Source: Rhizophagus clarus
Taxonomy: Eukaryota > Glomeromycota > Glomeromycetes > Glomerales > Glomeraceae
Length of the DNA: 64,000 nt
Assembly: GCA_015698045.1 (NCBI GenBank)
Contig: BLAL01000175.1
Span: 124,001-188,000 of the forward strand
Direction of reading: 5' to 3'
The translations under genes were made by a program, and so were the position numbers. Position 1 is the stretch's first letter, and each line of letters starts with the position of its first letter. The notes under the pieces were generated by a model that ran no database searches, was not told the origin of the DNA, and saw nothing but the letters and a program-made list of their open reading frames with translations. Of this stretch, positions 48,172 through 59,750 are shown one piece after another.

Positions 48172-49240
48172 AAATGATAAGATAAAATAATAATCAAATT
48201 TATTAATTGTTTTAAATATTAAAAATATATAAATATACAACTATAAAGAAATTATAATAAATTTAATCATGATGACACATATTTTCAAGTAACTAGACCA
48301 TGTAAAGATGAATTCATATGTGATGTAATAAAGATGAATGCCGTATATGATGTATTAATAATTATAAAGATGAGTGTCATATATGATACTATTAAACATC
48401 AAATTAAAAATTAAAATGGGATGTAATAAGTCACTATTTAATCAATTAGTAAAAGGTGGTGATGTTCTCAACGGAATGTTTTGTTTTTTTTTGTCGATGA
48501 TGATGGTTTTCCTGATATTTAATTAATCTATATACTTGATAGTATTACTAATGAATTTTTCTTATAATATTAAACTGTAAAAAATCGCAATGAACAAACT
48601 CTTTTACTAGGATGTTTATATTGGTATAATTGGATCTTTTGGTTAAGAATGAAAATTTCTTTGATTGATTACAAAATTTGTGACAAGATCCGGTAAGACT
48701 AAATAAAAAGTCCTACAAAGAAAATTATCGAAGAAATAATTTAATTTAAAATCTAATAACAAATATATGTTTCATCAGGTTCAGATATTTGACAAATGAA
48801 CTAGTAATTTGTTTTCATAGCCGCAGTCACATGAACTGGTTATTTTATTAATCGTATAAATAATGATTAATTAATTGATAATCATTCAAATAGTATTAAT
48901 CTTGTATAAAAATCACAATAGAAGAAAAAGAATATTAATGGCAGTGGTTTGCAGTGGTTAAATGTATTATCTAATTTGTAATTTAATAGAATTTACAACA
49001 CAAAAAATGATGCGATAAATAAATTTTGCCAGTAACGGTTATCAGAAATTTTGTGGGCTGGAACTGGGTTCAGAACGTAAGCCAAGATTTCATTAATTCT
49101 TAAAAATTTGACAAATTTACGAAATTAATTATCACTTTATAATCCCAATGACTAAATTAATCTCTAACTATATTTATTAAGAAAATTATATTAGTAATAA
49201 TTAATTAATCTTTCGCAACATTCTTTTGAAACAAATATAT
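48172..49240. other. Intergenic A/T-rich DNA
   Basis: No gene supported. A GATGAATG/GATGAGTG motif with ATATGATG repeats at 48308-48390 is a small local repeat. Confidence 0.4.
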
Positions 49241-49248
49241 AGTTTAAC

Positions 49249-49971
49249 CAGTGTTCGGAAATGACCTGGTCACTTGTCATTTGGATCATTTGTGAAATGA
49301 TAAATGCCAAATGATGACAAATGACATCAATCGTTTGTCAATTATAATATAGAACGATTATTGGACAATTAATAATAGAATCACGTAATTTGCAGAGTAC
49401 GTGAACAGATTTTTGAGAAAAATTTTTTCATTAAATTGTCATTTCCAAAGTAGATCTGGCAAGTGTAATCATGTAAAATTATTTTAAGGATAAGTGGTTG
49501 GAGGATAGAATCAAGGGAGGTTTTATGTTTCCTTTTTTTTAAAAAAAAAATTTAAATACATACAATTATTAGAAATATTTTTTAAAAATTAGTATTCGAT
49601 TATATTTAGTTTTTATATAAATAACTATAATTTTCTTTAAGTTAATTAATGCTGAAATAAAATATTAAATTAATAATTATCAAATATGCATTTGACCTGA
49701 TTAGCAGAGTTAGAAAACGAGAAATTTATTTTACCAAATGAAATCATGATCCAAAATCACGTGATTCAAAATCCTTCGTTACTAATTTTTTTTTTTATAT
49801 ACAGTATTATGTATGTTTCTTTAGTTTATGTTAAATAAGATGATAAATAGAAACTTTTAAAATTTTTGCTATCATATTAGTCAAATGATTTGAATGACCG
49901 GTCTTTTGAGATTTAAATGACAAATGACAAATGAATTGACATTTGAATCATAAGTCATTTGCTGAACACTG
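49249..49971. mobile_element. 723-bp non-autonomous hAT-like transposon
   Basis: Ends are CAGTGTTCGGAAATGAC and, on the other strand, CAGTGTTCAGCAAATGAC. Just outside are perfect 8-bp direct repeats AGTTTAAC (49241-49248 and 49972-49979). CAGTG-type ends with 8-bp target duplication define the hAT group. Sub-terminal AAATGACAAATGAC arrays occur at both ends in inverted orientation, typical transposase-binding repeats. There is no transposase frame inside, so mobility would need a helper in trans. Perfect target repeats suggest a fairly recent insertion. Confidence 0.88.
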
Positions 49972-49979
49972 AGTTTAAC

Positions 49980-50300
49980 GGAACGTAAAAAATAGTAACA
50001 TTATAAGAAAGAATATTACGTGCATATAAGACAACCAAAATAATGTTCGTATAAATTCGATAAAAGTAAATAGATAATATACCAAACTCGTACAATTTTA
50101 ATGAATAACCAACTCAATATAAATAGCTATTGAAAGAGAATAATATGATTCATACTAATTTTTTTTTTTTAAAACAAAATTAAGAGTAAACTCACGTAAG
50201 ACATTGTTGCTCATTACCAAATTTATTTTTTGTTAGATGTGCATATTACAAATTACACAAACTCATTTTTTTGGAATGTGTCTCATTTCACAACACTAAT
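49980..50300. other. Intergenic DNA and family promoter
   Basis: The part 50195-50300 matches the upstream regions of the other kinase-Sel1 genes (ATTGTTGCTCATTACCAAATT, GTGCATATTACAAATTACAC). No gene. Confidence 0.5.
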
Positions 50301-50304
50301 TTAC

Positions 50305-50312
50305 TATAAGTA
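50305..50312 (+). promoter_or_regulatory. TATA box of kinase-Sel1 gene D
   Basis: TATAAGTA, 97 nt upstream of the ATG at 50402; one base differs from the family TATAAATA. Confidence 0.55.
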
Positions 50313-50401
50313 GTACATTTATTTTTTTCTTTTTCCTTCTTAACCCTTTTAAATTAATTTCTGCAGTAAAAAATTACTGTACTAAAACGATCTTTATCAC
50401 A

Positions 50402-52564
50402 ATGCTTAACAACACTGAACTTAAAGTTAATGAAAATTCAAATGAATGGATTAATTGGATTGAAGAATCCATTACAAAAAAACAAATTAGTTATTATGAC
50501 TATAAAAATTTTAATAATATCCAAGAAATTAGTTCTGGAAGTTCTGGAAAAGTCTATCGTACAAACCAGAAAAATTCTCATCATTATTTAGCATTGAAAT
50601 CTTTTTATAACTTTAACATTATGGCTAAAGAAATTGTTAATGAAGTAACTATTATATATAAATAACATATAATATTTTTATACTATTGTATATTTTGTTC
50701 CTAATTTACGTTATTACTTATTTTTAGCTTAAACTTCAACATGAAGTGGGTTTTAATAATAATATTATTAAATTTTATGGCATAACAACAGGTATTATTA
50801 ATATACATTATAGAATAATTAAACCATTTTTGATAAGATCTTAATAATGATTTTTTTTTTAAAAAGAAATCCAATGCGGTAATTCAAAAAAGTATTTCTT
50901 AGTGATTGAATATGCTGATAATGGTACCCTTCGAAACTATTTAAGTAGTCGCTTTGAATACCTCACTTGGAATGATAAGTTAAATCTGGCACTTCAATTA
51001 TCCAATGTTATATCATACTTGCATGATAAAGAAATTGTGCATCGTGATTTGGTAGGCATTTATTTAATTAATACTTTATATTAGATTATGTTATAATATT
51101 ATATACCTAATACGATTATCCATTTTATTTATTACATTTATTTTTAGCACTCCGATAGTATATTGGTCCATAAGAATACCATTAAATTGGCTGGTTTAGG
51201 ATTATCAAAAAGGATTGAAGAAGAATCATTCAATATTAAATCAAGAATGATTACTTATATTGATCCACAAATTTTTAATAAAAAAAGAGATAGCAACGAT
51301 CGAATACAAATATTTTCATTAAACAAAAATAGTGATGTTTACAGTTTAGGCATACTCTTATGGGAAATTTCTAGCGGATATTTGCCTTTTCGTAACAAAC
51401 CATATAATGTTGATTTGGCTTTGGAAATATTAAATGGTCTTAGAGAGAAACCTATTCCTAATACACCAGAAAATTATATAAAATTATATACTGGTAAGTA
51501 AAAATTAGGTTTTAATTTATAATTTATATAATAATTCTTATCAATTATGTTATTTAGATTGCTGGAATAATGAACCAGATAATCGTCTATGTATCAACCA
51601 GGTTGTTACAAAATTAAATGCAATTATTTCAGATTTTCAGAAAGATGAACATAATGTAGATATACAATTATCAAGCGAACAGCTGCTTAAACCAAATAAT
51701 GAAATCTCTGAAAATATTATAAATAGTTCATTAAATGAGAATATATCCCAAATTGTTGAAAATTTTAGTAAAATTAATATAAAAGAAATTGAACCCTCAA
51801 TTTCGTCAAATCTAATGAATGACTTTGAATTGGTGGTTAATGAAATAATAATTCTTCTTGAAGATACAGAAATAATAATGAAAAAATATAAAATTGTTAG
51901 CTATCTCAATAATCACAATATATCTCCACGAGAAATTTATAATTGGTTACTTATTAATCAGGATCAGGAAAATTCTAATTCCCTACTTTTACTTGGAGTA
52001 TTTAATCATTTTGGAATTCAAATTAATGTTAATAAACAAAAAGCATTTGAATTATATCAAAAAGCTGCAAATTTAAGAAATGTATCTGGTATTAATAATT
52101 TAGGATTTTGTTATAGAGATGGAATTGGAACTAATATTAATGAATTAAAGGCATTTGAACTATTTCAAAAGGCTGCAAATTTAGGAAGTGCATATGGAAT
52201 ATATAATTTAGGAAATTGTTATTATCGTGGATTGGGAATTGGTTCTGATAAACAAAAGGCATTTGAATTATATCAAAAATCTGCAAACCTAGGAAATACA
52301 CTTGGAATGACTAATTTAGGAAATTGTTATTATTGTGGTTTTGGAATTAGTTCTGATAAACAAAAAGCATTTGAATTATATCAAAAGGCTGCAAATTTAG
52401 GAAATTATTTGGCCCAAAATAATCTTGCTAGCGTATATGGAAATGGAAAAGGAGTTAAAAAGGATGTAAATCAAGCAATTTACTGGTATAAAAAATCTGC
52501 TGAACAAGGATATCAAAAAGCTCTAAATAATTTAAATAAATTAGTGACGAAATTAAAGAATTAA
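50402..52564 (+). CDS. Predicted pseudokinase with C-terminal Sel1 repeats (gene D)
   Basis: Exons 50402-50644, 50728-50791, 50867-51051, 51148-51493 and 51558-52564 join in phases 0,1,0,1 to 614 residues with no stop or frameshift. Key kinase residues are altered: the first Gly of the loop is Ser (ISSGSSGKV), the metal-binding Asn of the catalytic loop is Ser (HRDLHSDS), and DFG is GLG (KLAGLGLSKR). The ATP-binding Lys (LALKSF) and the HRD Asp remain. Loss of the DFG Asp and the catalytic Asn predicts no phosphotransfer. Five to six Sel1 units follow, ending AIYWYKKSAEQGYQKALNNL. An open frame with disabled catalysis is the signature of a pseudokinase scaffold, or of very young decay. Confidence 0.9.
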
Positions 52565-53700
52565 ATTATATTTGATATCAGTACTAATAAATTTTCATTA
52601 TATATTATATTTTTTTTCTGTAAAAGTTGAATATTCGATTAAATCATAATGTAAATTTACTCGTAAAATATAATTAAACATTTATTACTTAGTACTATTT
52701 AATAATTTACATTATACCACGTTTCCTAATAGTCGTCCGTGATTTTTCTTCTTGATATTTTTATGGATGATGTTTATTTAAAAGAATAAGTTAAAAAGTG
52801 TATCGATAATTAAAAATTGTATACAGGACGTTAGTCTCCGTGGTATAAATTAATTATTTCACGGATCAGCCTCGATATCATTATCATCACGGCGGAGCCT
52901 TGATGATTAATGATATCAAATAAATTTATATGCACGCCAGGTTGCATAAACAGTTTTTTTTTTGTTTCTAAATTTATTAAACAACTTTTTATTTGAATTT
53001 ATCATGTATATAAAATTTCGGTTATTATTTTACAATGTAAAATAAATAAGCAAATCTTCTGTGTTATAATTGCTATTCTACAATATTTCTACATATGACA
53101 GTTTCACGAAGAACCGAATTTAGAACTTTAAATTCATATACTTTTGATTTTATGTTTTATTTCATATATGTCGATATTTTTAAATAGTAATGGATAAGTT
53201 TTAATGAATTTCATTTGAATGGATAATTCGAGGAGAGGATTCAGTAAAATGTTCACTCGGCAAAATGCCATTCGAGAAAGATGATTTCTGCGAGATAGGT
53301 TTCGATGAAATGGATTTTTGCGAAATGTACTGTAACAAACTTTAAACAGTGTACAATTATAATTTCGATCTGTACTCATGCTGGATCGTGTTAAAAAAAT
53401 GTGACCAAATACTGGCTTATCAGATAAAATAAAAATAAAAACCTATCAAAATTGTTGTCTTTAACAATCGATGAACTCTTAATATATGCTATGATATCAA
53501 TATTATTATGGTAATGAATACTAATAATAATTAATAATTATAAATTATAATATCAAAGTAATTTATTTGGTTGACAAAGAAAACGTATTTATTTACTGTG
53601 CATTAAATTAGTATTGTTGATCATTTCCAAATTTTTTTTACCGCATGTGCATGACTTACACAAATTACACAAGTTCTATTTTTTTCATGTCCTAGCGCAA
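52565..53700. other. Intergenic DNA between kinase-Sel1 genes D and E
   Basis: No gene supported. Contains the hairpin at 52874-52917. A minus-strand frame near 53380-53134 (MSTDRNYNCTLFKVCYSTFR) has no support. The last 120 nt are family promoter sequence. Confidence 0.45.
52874..52917. repeat. Imperfect 16-bp stem inverted repeat
   Basis: GATATCATTATCATCA and TGATGATTAATGATATC pair with one bulge, with a G+C-rich loop (CGGCGGAGCCT). It lies about 310 nt after gene D and could act in 3'-end formation or be a foldback remnant. Confidence 0.6.
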
Positions 53701-53706
53701 AACTTC

Positions 53707-53714
53707 TATAAATG
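53707..53714 (+). promoter_or_regulatory. TATA box of kinase-Sel1 gene E
   Basis: TATAAATG, 80 nt before the ATG at 53787; the spacing is shorter than in the other copies. Confidence 0.55.
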
Positions 53715-53786
53715 GAACGAATTTTTTTTTTTCCTTAAATTAACTTCCGCAGCAAAGAATTCTTCTGTACCTAAATCATATCTGCA

Positions 53787-55930
53787 ATGTCCAATAACAC
53801 TGAACTTAAATTCATTGGTAATTCAAATAATTGGGTTAATTGGATTGAAGAATTTATCGCAAAAAAACAAATTAAATATTATGAGTATAAACATTTTAAC
53901 AATATTCAAGAAATTGGTTTTGGAAGTTTGGGAAAAGTCTATCGCGCAAACTGGAAAAATTCTCATAATTACTTAGCTTTGAAATCTTTTTTTAATTTTG
54001 ATATTACGGCTAAAGAAATTGTTAATGAAGTAATTAAATATAGGAATACTTTTTCCGTCTTTACGATATGCTATGTATATTATTACGTCCCTAATTTACG
54101 ATTTTCATTCATTATTTGTAGATTAAACGTCAACGCGAAGTGGATTTTCATGTGAATATAGTTCGTTTTTATGGTATTACAACAGGTACGATATTAAAAA
54201 TATTTTAGGATCATTATTTTAATAAAAATAAACAAAAATCTAATAGAATTTTTTTCTTTTAAAAGAAACAAAAAGCGATAATTCGAAACAATATTTGCTA
54301 GTAATGGAGTATGCTGATGGTGGTACCCTTCGAAACTATTTAAGTGAACATTTTGAAAGTCTCACTTGGAATGATAAGTTAAATTTAGCACTTCAGTTAG
54401 CTAACGTTATATCATGCTTACATGATAACGAAATTATACATCATGATTTGGTAGGTGTTTTATTAATTTATATTTGATATCTAAAATTTATAATATATGA
54501 TTATAGATTTAATATAATTATTTATTTTTTAATGCAGCACTCCGACAATATATTAGTCCATAAGAATACTATTAAATTGGCTGATTTAGGATTATCAAAA
54601 AGGATTGAGGAGCAATCTAATATTCAATCAAAATTATTTGGAATGGTTTCTTATATTGATCCACAAATTTTTAATATAAAAAGATATAATAATAATCAAA
54701 TACAAATATATTCCCCGAACAAAAAGAGCAATATTTATAGTATTGGTATACTCTTATGGGAAATCTCTAGTGGACATCCGCCTTTTTGTAACAAACCATA
54801 TGATGTCGATTTAGCTATGGAAATATTACAAGGTGTTCGAGAGAAACCCATTCGTAGTACACCTATAGATTATGTAAAGATATACACTGGTAAGTATTGT
54901 TAAAATGTACATAATTATAATTAGCAAGTATTGTATTGTTATTTTAAATCATAAATTTATTTTACATTTAGATTGTTGGAATAGTGAACCGGATAATCGT
55001 CCCACTATTAACAAGGTCGTTATGAAATTAAATGCAATTATTTCAAAAGAAATTATCCAATTATATAATGAACAATCGATTGAAGTTCCTAGAAATATAA
55101 TTAATAAATCATTTCATAGAGAAATAACTCAAGTTATTCAAAATTTTAGTAGAATTAATATAAAGGAAATAGAACCTTTAATATCATCAAATTTAACGTT
55201 AAGTGATTTTGAACTAATAGTTTATGAGATAATTCTTGCTCTTGAAAATATAGAAACAGAAATGAGAAAACATAAAATTGTTGCTTATCTTAATAATCAC
55301 AATATAGCTTTACAAGAAATTTATAGTTTGTTATTAAGTAATCAGGATAATTCTAATTCCATCTTATTACTTGGAGTATTTAACCATTTTGGAATTGGAA
55401 TTAATATTAATAAACAGAAGGCTTTCGAATTATATCAAAAAGCGGCAGATTTAAAAGATGTATTTGGTATAATTAGTTTAGGATATTGTTATGAAAAAGG
55501 AATTGGAATTAGTGTTGATGAACAAAAGGCATTTGATCTATATCAAAATGCTGCAAATTTAGGAAGTGCGCGTGGGATGCATAATCTCGGAAATTGTTAT
55601 AGGGACGGAATTGGAACTATCATTGATGAACAAAAAGGATTTGAATTAACTCAAGAGGCAGCAAATTTAGGAAATCTGCTTGGAATATGCAACTTGGCAT
55701 ATTGTTATGAAAAAGGAATTGGAACTAGCGTTGACAAACAAAAGGCGTTCGAACTATATCAGAAGGCCGCAAATTTAGGAGATTATTTAGCTCAATATGA
55801 TCTTGCCATTATGTATGAATGTGGAGATGGAGTTGAAATGGATATAAATCAAGCAATTTATTGGTATAAAAAATCTGCTGAACAAGGATATCAGGATGCC
55901 CAATATGAACTAAACAAATTGATTAATTAA
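53787..55930 (+). CDS. Protein kinase with C-terminal Sel1 repeats (gene E)
   Basis: Exons 53787-54029, 54122-54185, 54266-54450, 54538-54889 and 54972-55930 join in phases 0,1,0,1 to 600 residues, the same length as gene A. The kinase part has GFGSLGKV, Lys in LALKSF, QREVDFHVNIV (the Glu after His is Val), HHDLHSDN (Arg of HRD is His), ADLGLSKR (DLG, a tolerated variant) and IGILLWEISSG. Catalytic Asp and Asn are kept, so weak activity is possible. The tail has about five Sel1 units with NLGNCYRDGIGT and ends AIYWYKKSAEQGYQDAQYEL. The last exon begins at ATTGTTGG after TTACATTTAG. It is the last family member in the window. Confidence 0.92.
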
Positions 55931-58900
55931 TTACGCAATTAAGTCATGACCATATAGCAGAAAATATGAAAAATACATCCGTAATAATATTATTTATACA
56001 ATTTACGATTAAAATAATTAAAATACGTTTTCACTAATGGAATTTTGCATGCATATATAAAGTACATTAAAGATCAGGACAAAAAAAATAATTTATTTTA
56101 TAAACATGTCACAATCGTCACATGAACTTACCCACTTCTGTAAAAGTAAATAAATAGATAATAAACAATTACTTATTCAAAAAAGTATAAATCTTGTATA
56201 AACATTAGAATACTGGAAGGAAAAGAATAATTAGACAGATAGTATAAGATAATAGTTATTGATTGGTATGTAACCTAATAAATTTAATATATTGTGCATT
56301 ATATTTATATTATGGCAAATAAATAATTTGCCTATAAAATATAATGATTTATTGTTTTATATGAATATTTACTTTTTATTATGAAAATGTGAATTAATGT
56401 TGCGGGCGAAACTTTTTTGTGATTGGCGAAACGTTTCGCCTTTTGAAGTCAAAATCCGAAACCTGACCCAAACCTCCTGCACAAACTTCTGTAACCTCCG
56501 TAACCTTAAATTTCAAATTACTTAGTGTCCGAAACATGCCCAAACCTAATTTTGTTTTTATTGTGTTATTTTATTGTCAAAAATTTACGGTTTATTAATT
56601 TTTATATATAACGTATTATTATAAAATTTATATATTTCAATCTTATATCACTTTCATTTTCCCATTGTGAATATCAATTATAAACTATTTGCTATACCAA
56701 ATACTAAAAAAACGAATATTTTTGTTGACCTTTTCCAAAATCTTCAGTTTTTCTTTCGTCGTGAATGCTACAGCACTTACTAATAACATGATAATTAAAG
56801 ACGCACAAAGTTGATTATTATTCATTTATACTAGTTGATCCACTTCACACGATTTTTATCTTGCGTTGTATAATTCATATTTATTTACATTAATCTATCG
56901 ATAAATAAATTTTTGATAATCTCGTATAATAATAATAATAAAAAAAAAAGATTTCTGATGTTTATTCAAACTTATTAGTTATTTGAATTCATTTATTTTG
57001 AAATTTACTAATCCAGTGGATTCATTTAACATTTAATAAATGAACTTGAAAAATTTGGAATTAGTCAAACATCTAAATCCATCCATAAATATATGCACAC
57101 ATGAACAAAGTCATATTATCATTGATAATTTGGTCAAAATGAATGTTTTTAGAAATTTTATAATCGTTAATTGGAATTCCATAAAGAGGTTTAAATAAAT
57201 GTTATAAATACAAAATTGTATGTTTATTAAATCTTTTTTTTTTTTTTTCAAAATTATTATCAAGCTATATTAGTATTTTTTTCTTTATCAATTTTTCTGA
57301 TGAGGCTGAAGTTGATTCCTTTCAAATCACAATTATGTGAATTGCAAAAGACTTGATAAGTTTGTTATCGGTTGCTTTCTAAAAGTACTTTTTCGGATAG
57401 CAAATAAGAGCATGACGTAATAAGTATGCAAAAATTTCTCATCATGCATAATCAGAAAAAAAATACGTCACTTGATTTTAAACTTTGACTTATCGACACC
57501 GTTATTGAATGATCGTCCACCTAATTAGGATTGTGTTTTTTGGCTTTTTTTTATAAAGACGAGTCGAATTTTTTAGATTAGTATTCTTAGTCGAAGTTTT
57601 ATTTCTTTCGAAGTTAGAATATAGTCAGATTGTGCCGCTATGACAAATAAAAATCAGTGAGACAGTTCTACTTAAATAATGTTTAATAGTATTGTTTGCG
57701 ACTTTGTTTATTATAAAAAAAGACAAAGCATTGAATAAACTATCCCAAGCGATATTATATAAATCACAATTATGATGTGCCACTAATCAGATGTTCATTT
57801 ATTTTCGTAATTCAAAATTTTTTATTACGTATCATGTACTATAATACAAAATACATCTAAAAAAAATTTTATATACAGTATATAAAAAAACTGCGCGCCC
57901 AAGTCATTTTAATTTTATGGCCAGCTGGCCTAAAATATATTCGATTTTACTTTTATTTTATAGCTAGTAGAATTAATACATAACATTTAAATAAATGTGA
58001 GCTTATCATCTACCGTCACGCACGTAAAATTGATCATGCATTGCATTTATCGCCGTTTTCAAAATGATGTATGCAGTTATATCCGAATATAAAAAAAAGA
58101 ACCCAGAAAACCGGATTTATACCGAACAAAAAATGAATAAAAACCGGACGAATATTAGTATTCGAATATTCGATCACGAATAATTATCCCGCACCATTTT
58201 GAGCCGGCGATAATTGATCGATTATATGGTGTCTGAGAATTAACTTAAAATTCCACTAGGCCTATTTCACCACAGGACAATTTTTTTGAGAAATTGTTTT
58301 GACAAAAGTAGAATTTTCATATGACCTTGATTTACAATGATTATTTCATTCTAAAGTTATTAGAAATCTTGTTATTTTTTTTGAGTTTATGAAAATGATC
58401 ACTAACCAAAAGTCCCGCAATATACAGTATATGTATTACTGTAAAATAATGCCGATCTTCTCTTTTGATTTTTACGAAAAATTTTAATTTTTTAGCATTT
58501 TTTCACAGTAAAATAAAATAAAATAAAAATTTATAAAGGAATTTTTTTATAGTTAATTTCTTTTTTTTTTAGTTTATAATTATTATTATAAGGCAATTGT
58601 TTGATTTTGTAACGTAATAAAAATATCAATATTAAAGAAAAAGTGATAAATTGTCAGTCAAAAATAATCTGAATAGTAAAGTACAAATAATCAATTTGAA
58701 TGACAATCGGTTTTAAATAATAAAATAATAAATCCAGCTTTAGTGATTTTACTACCTATAAAATAACATTAATGTTAAAAATTAACTTCATAATAATTCT
58801 GGAGGACATATTGGTCGCTTCCCTGTTCTCTACAAAAGCAAAAATTTCCAAGTAATTACCCTTGATCTTGGAGAATCCAAGGCCAAAATCTGCGTCCAGA

Positions 58901-59418
58901 CGTTCAGATAATTACTTACAAATGAAAAAAAAGATAAATGAAATGCTAATAGTTTACTAACATCCCCAAATCCCACACCTTAATTCCATCTTCCATTGAT
59001 TTTGAGCCGAGTCGTCCAGTAGGTACTGTACCTACAGGATATCAAAAGGAATGTTAGTAAAATTTCACTAACTTTCCTTAAATTCTGCTATCCACACCTA
59101 ATTCATGGGAACATGGTTTCATATAATATGTTCTTACTTAATCGTGTAGTAATTAAAATTTTCTTTAAAAAAGAAAGCCATTTCTTTTAATATAGAAAAA
59201 TATAAATAAATAAAAAAATTTCTGCCGGGCTTCTGACCCGAACTTTGCGATGTATGCAAATAAAAAAGATGTATCCCGATTAACTTTTGCATGAGGTGAT
59301 AAAGCTAATAAAGTTTTTTTTATTAAATATATTATGAAGAAAATAATAATACATGGTAATTATAAAATTAAAAAATACATATTAAATAAAAAATTAATAT
59401 CAAAACCCTATAAAGTAA
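55931..59418. other. Long A/T-rich intergenic region
   Basis: No gene supported over about 3.5 kb. Notable items: the dispersed repeat at 56398-56545, and the short palindrome GGCCAGCTGGCC at 57919-57930. Confidence 0.45.
56398..56545 (+). repeat. Dispersed GCGGGCGAAAC repeat, copy 1
   Basis: Starts TTGCGGGCGAAAC and continues with several CGAAACC/CCGAAACC motifs and AACCTCCG. A related segment occurs inverted at 63236-63333. The iterated CGAAAC core is far richer in G+C than the surroundings. Confidence 0.6.
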
Positions 59419-59474
59419 AGGAGTTGTCTAAATGCTACCCGGAGCGCAACCTAGGCAGCACTTAGACAACTCCT
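59419..59474. repeat. 18-bp stem inverted repeat with G+C-rich loop
   Basis: AGGAGTTGTCTAAATGCT (59419-59436) pairs with AGCACTTAGACAACTCCT (59457-59474), one mismatch, around a 20-nt loop. It may be an end-to-end remnant of a terminal-inverted-repeat transposon. It lies about 280 nt downstream of the SAM-like gene. Confidence 0.75.
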
Positions 59475-59750
59475 GCAAGAAATAAATAATAAAGTAAAAG
59501 TTAGTATCACTTTTATCTTCAAAAAAAAAATATAAACATATATTATTAAAAAAAAAAACATCCTGACTGGTCAGTCCTCGCCTGCTCTTCTTTGGTTCTT
59601 TGGTCTTCTTTCGATTATTCTTCAGTGTTCTTCTAATAATTAATTATTTTGATTGTTTATGTATTATCTTAATTTGATGATAATCCATTTTCAAATACCT
59701 ATGCAATGGATGGGACACCCAAACATCTGGGTCTCTTCCTTGGTCTTTCA

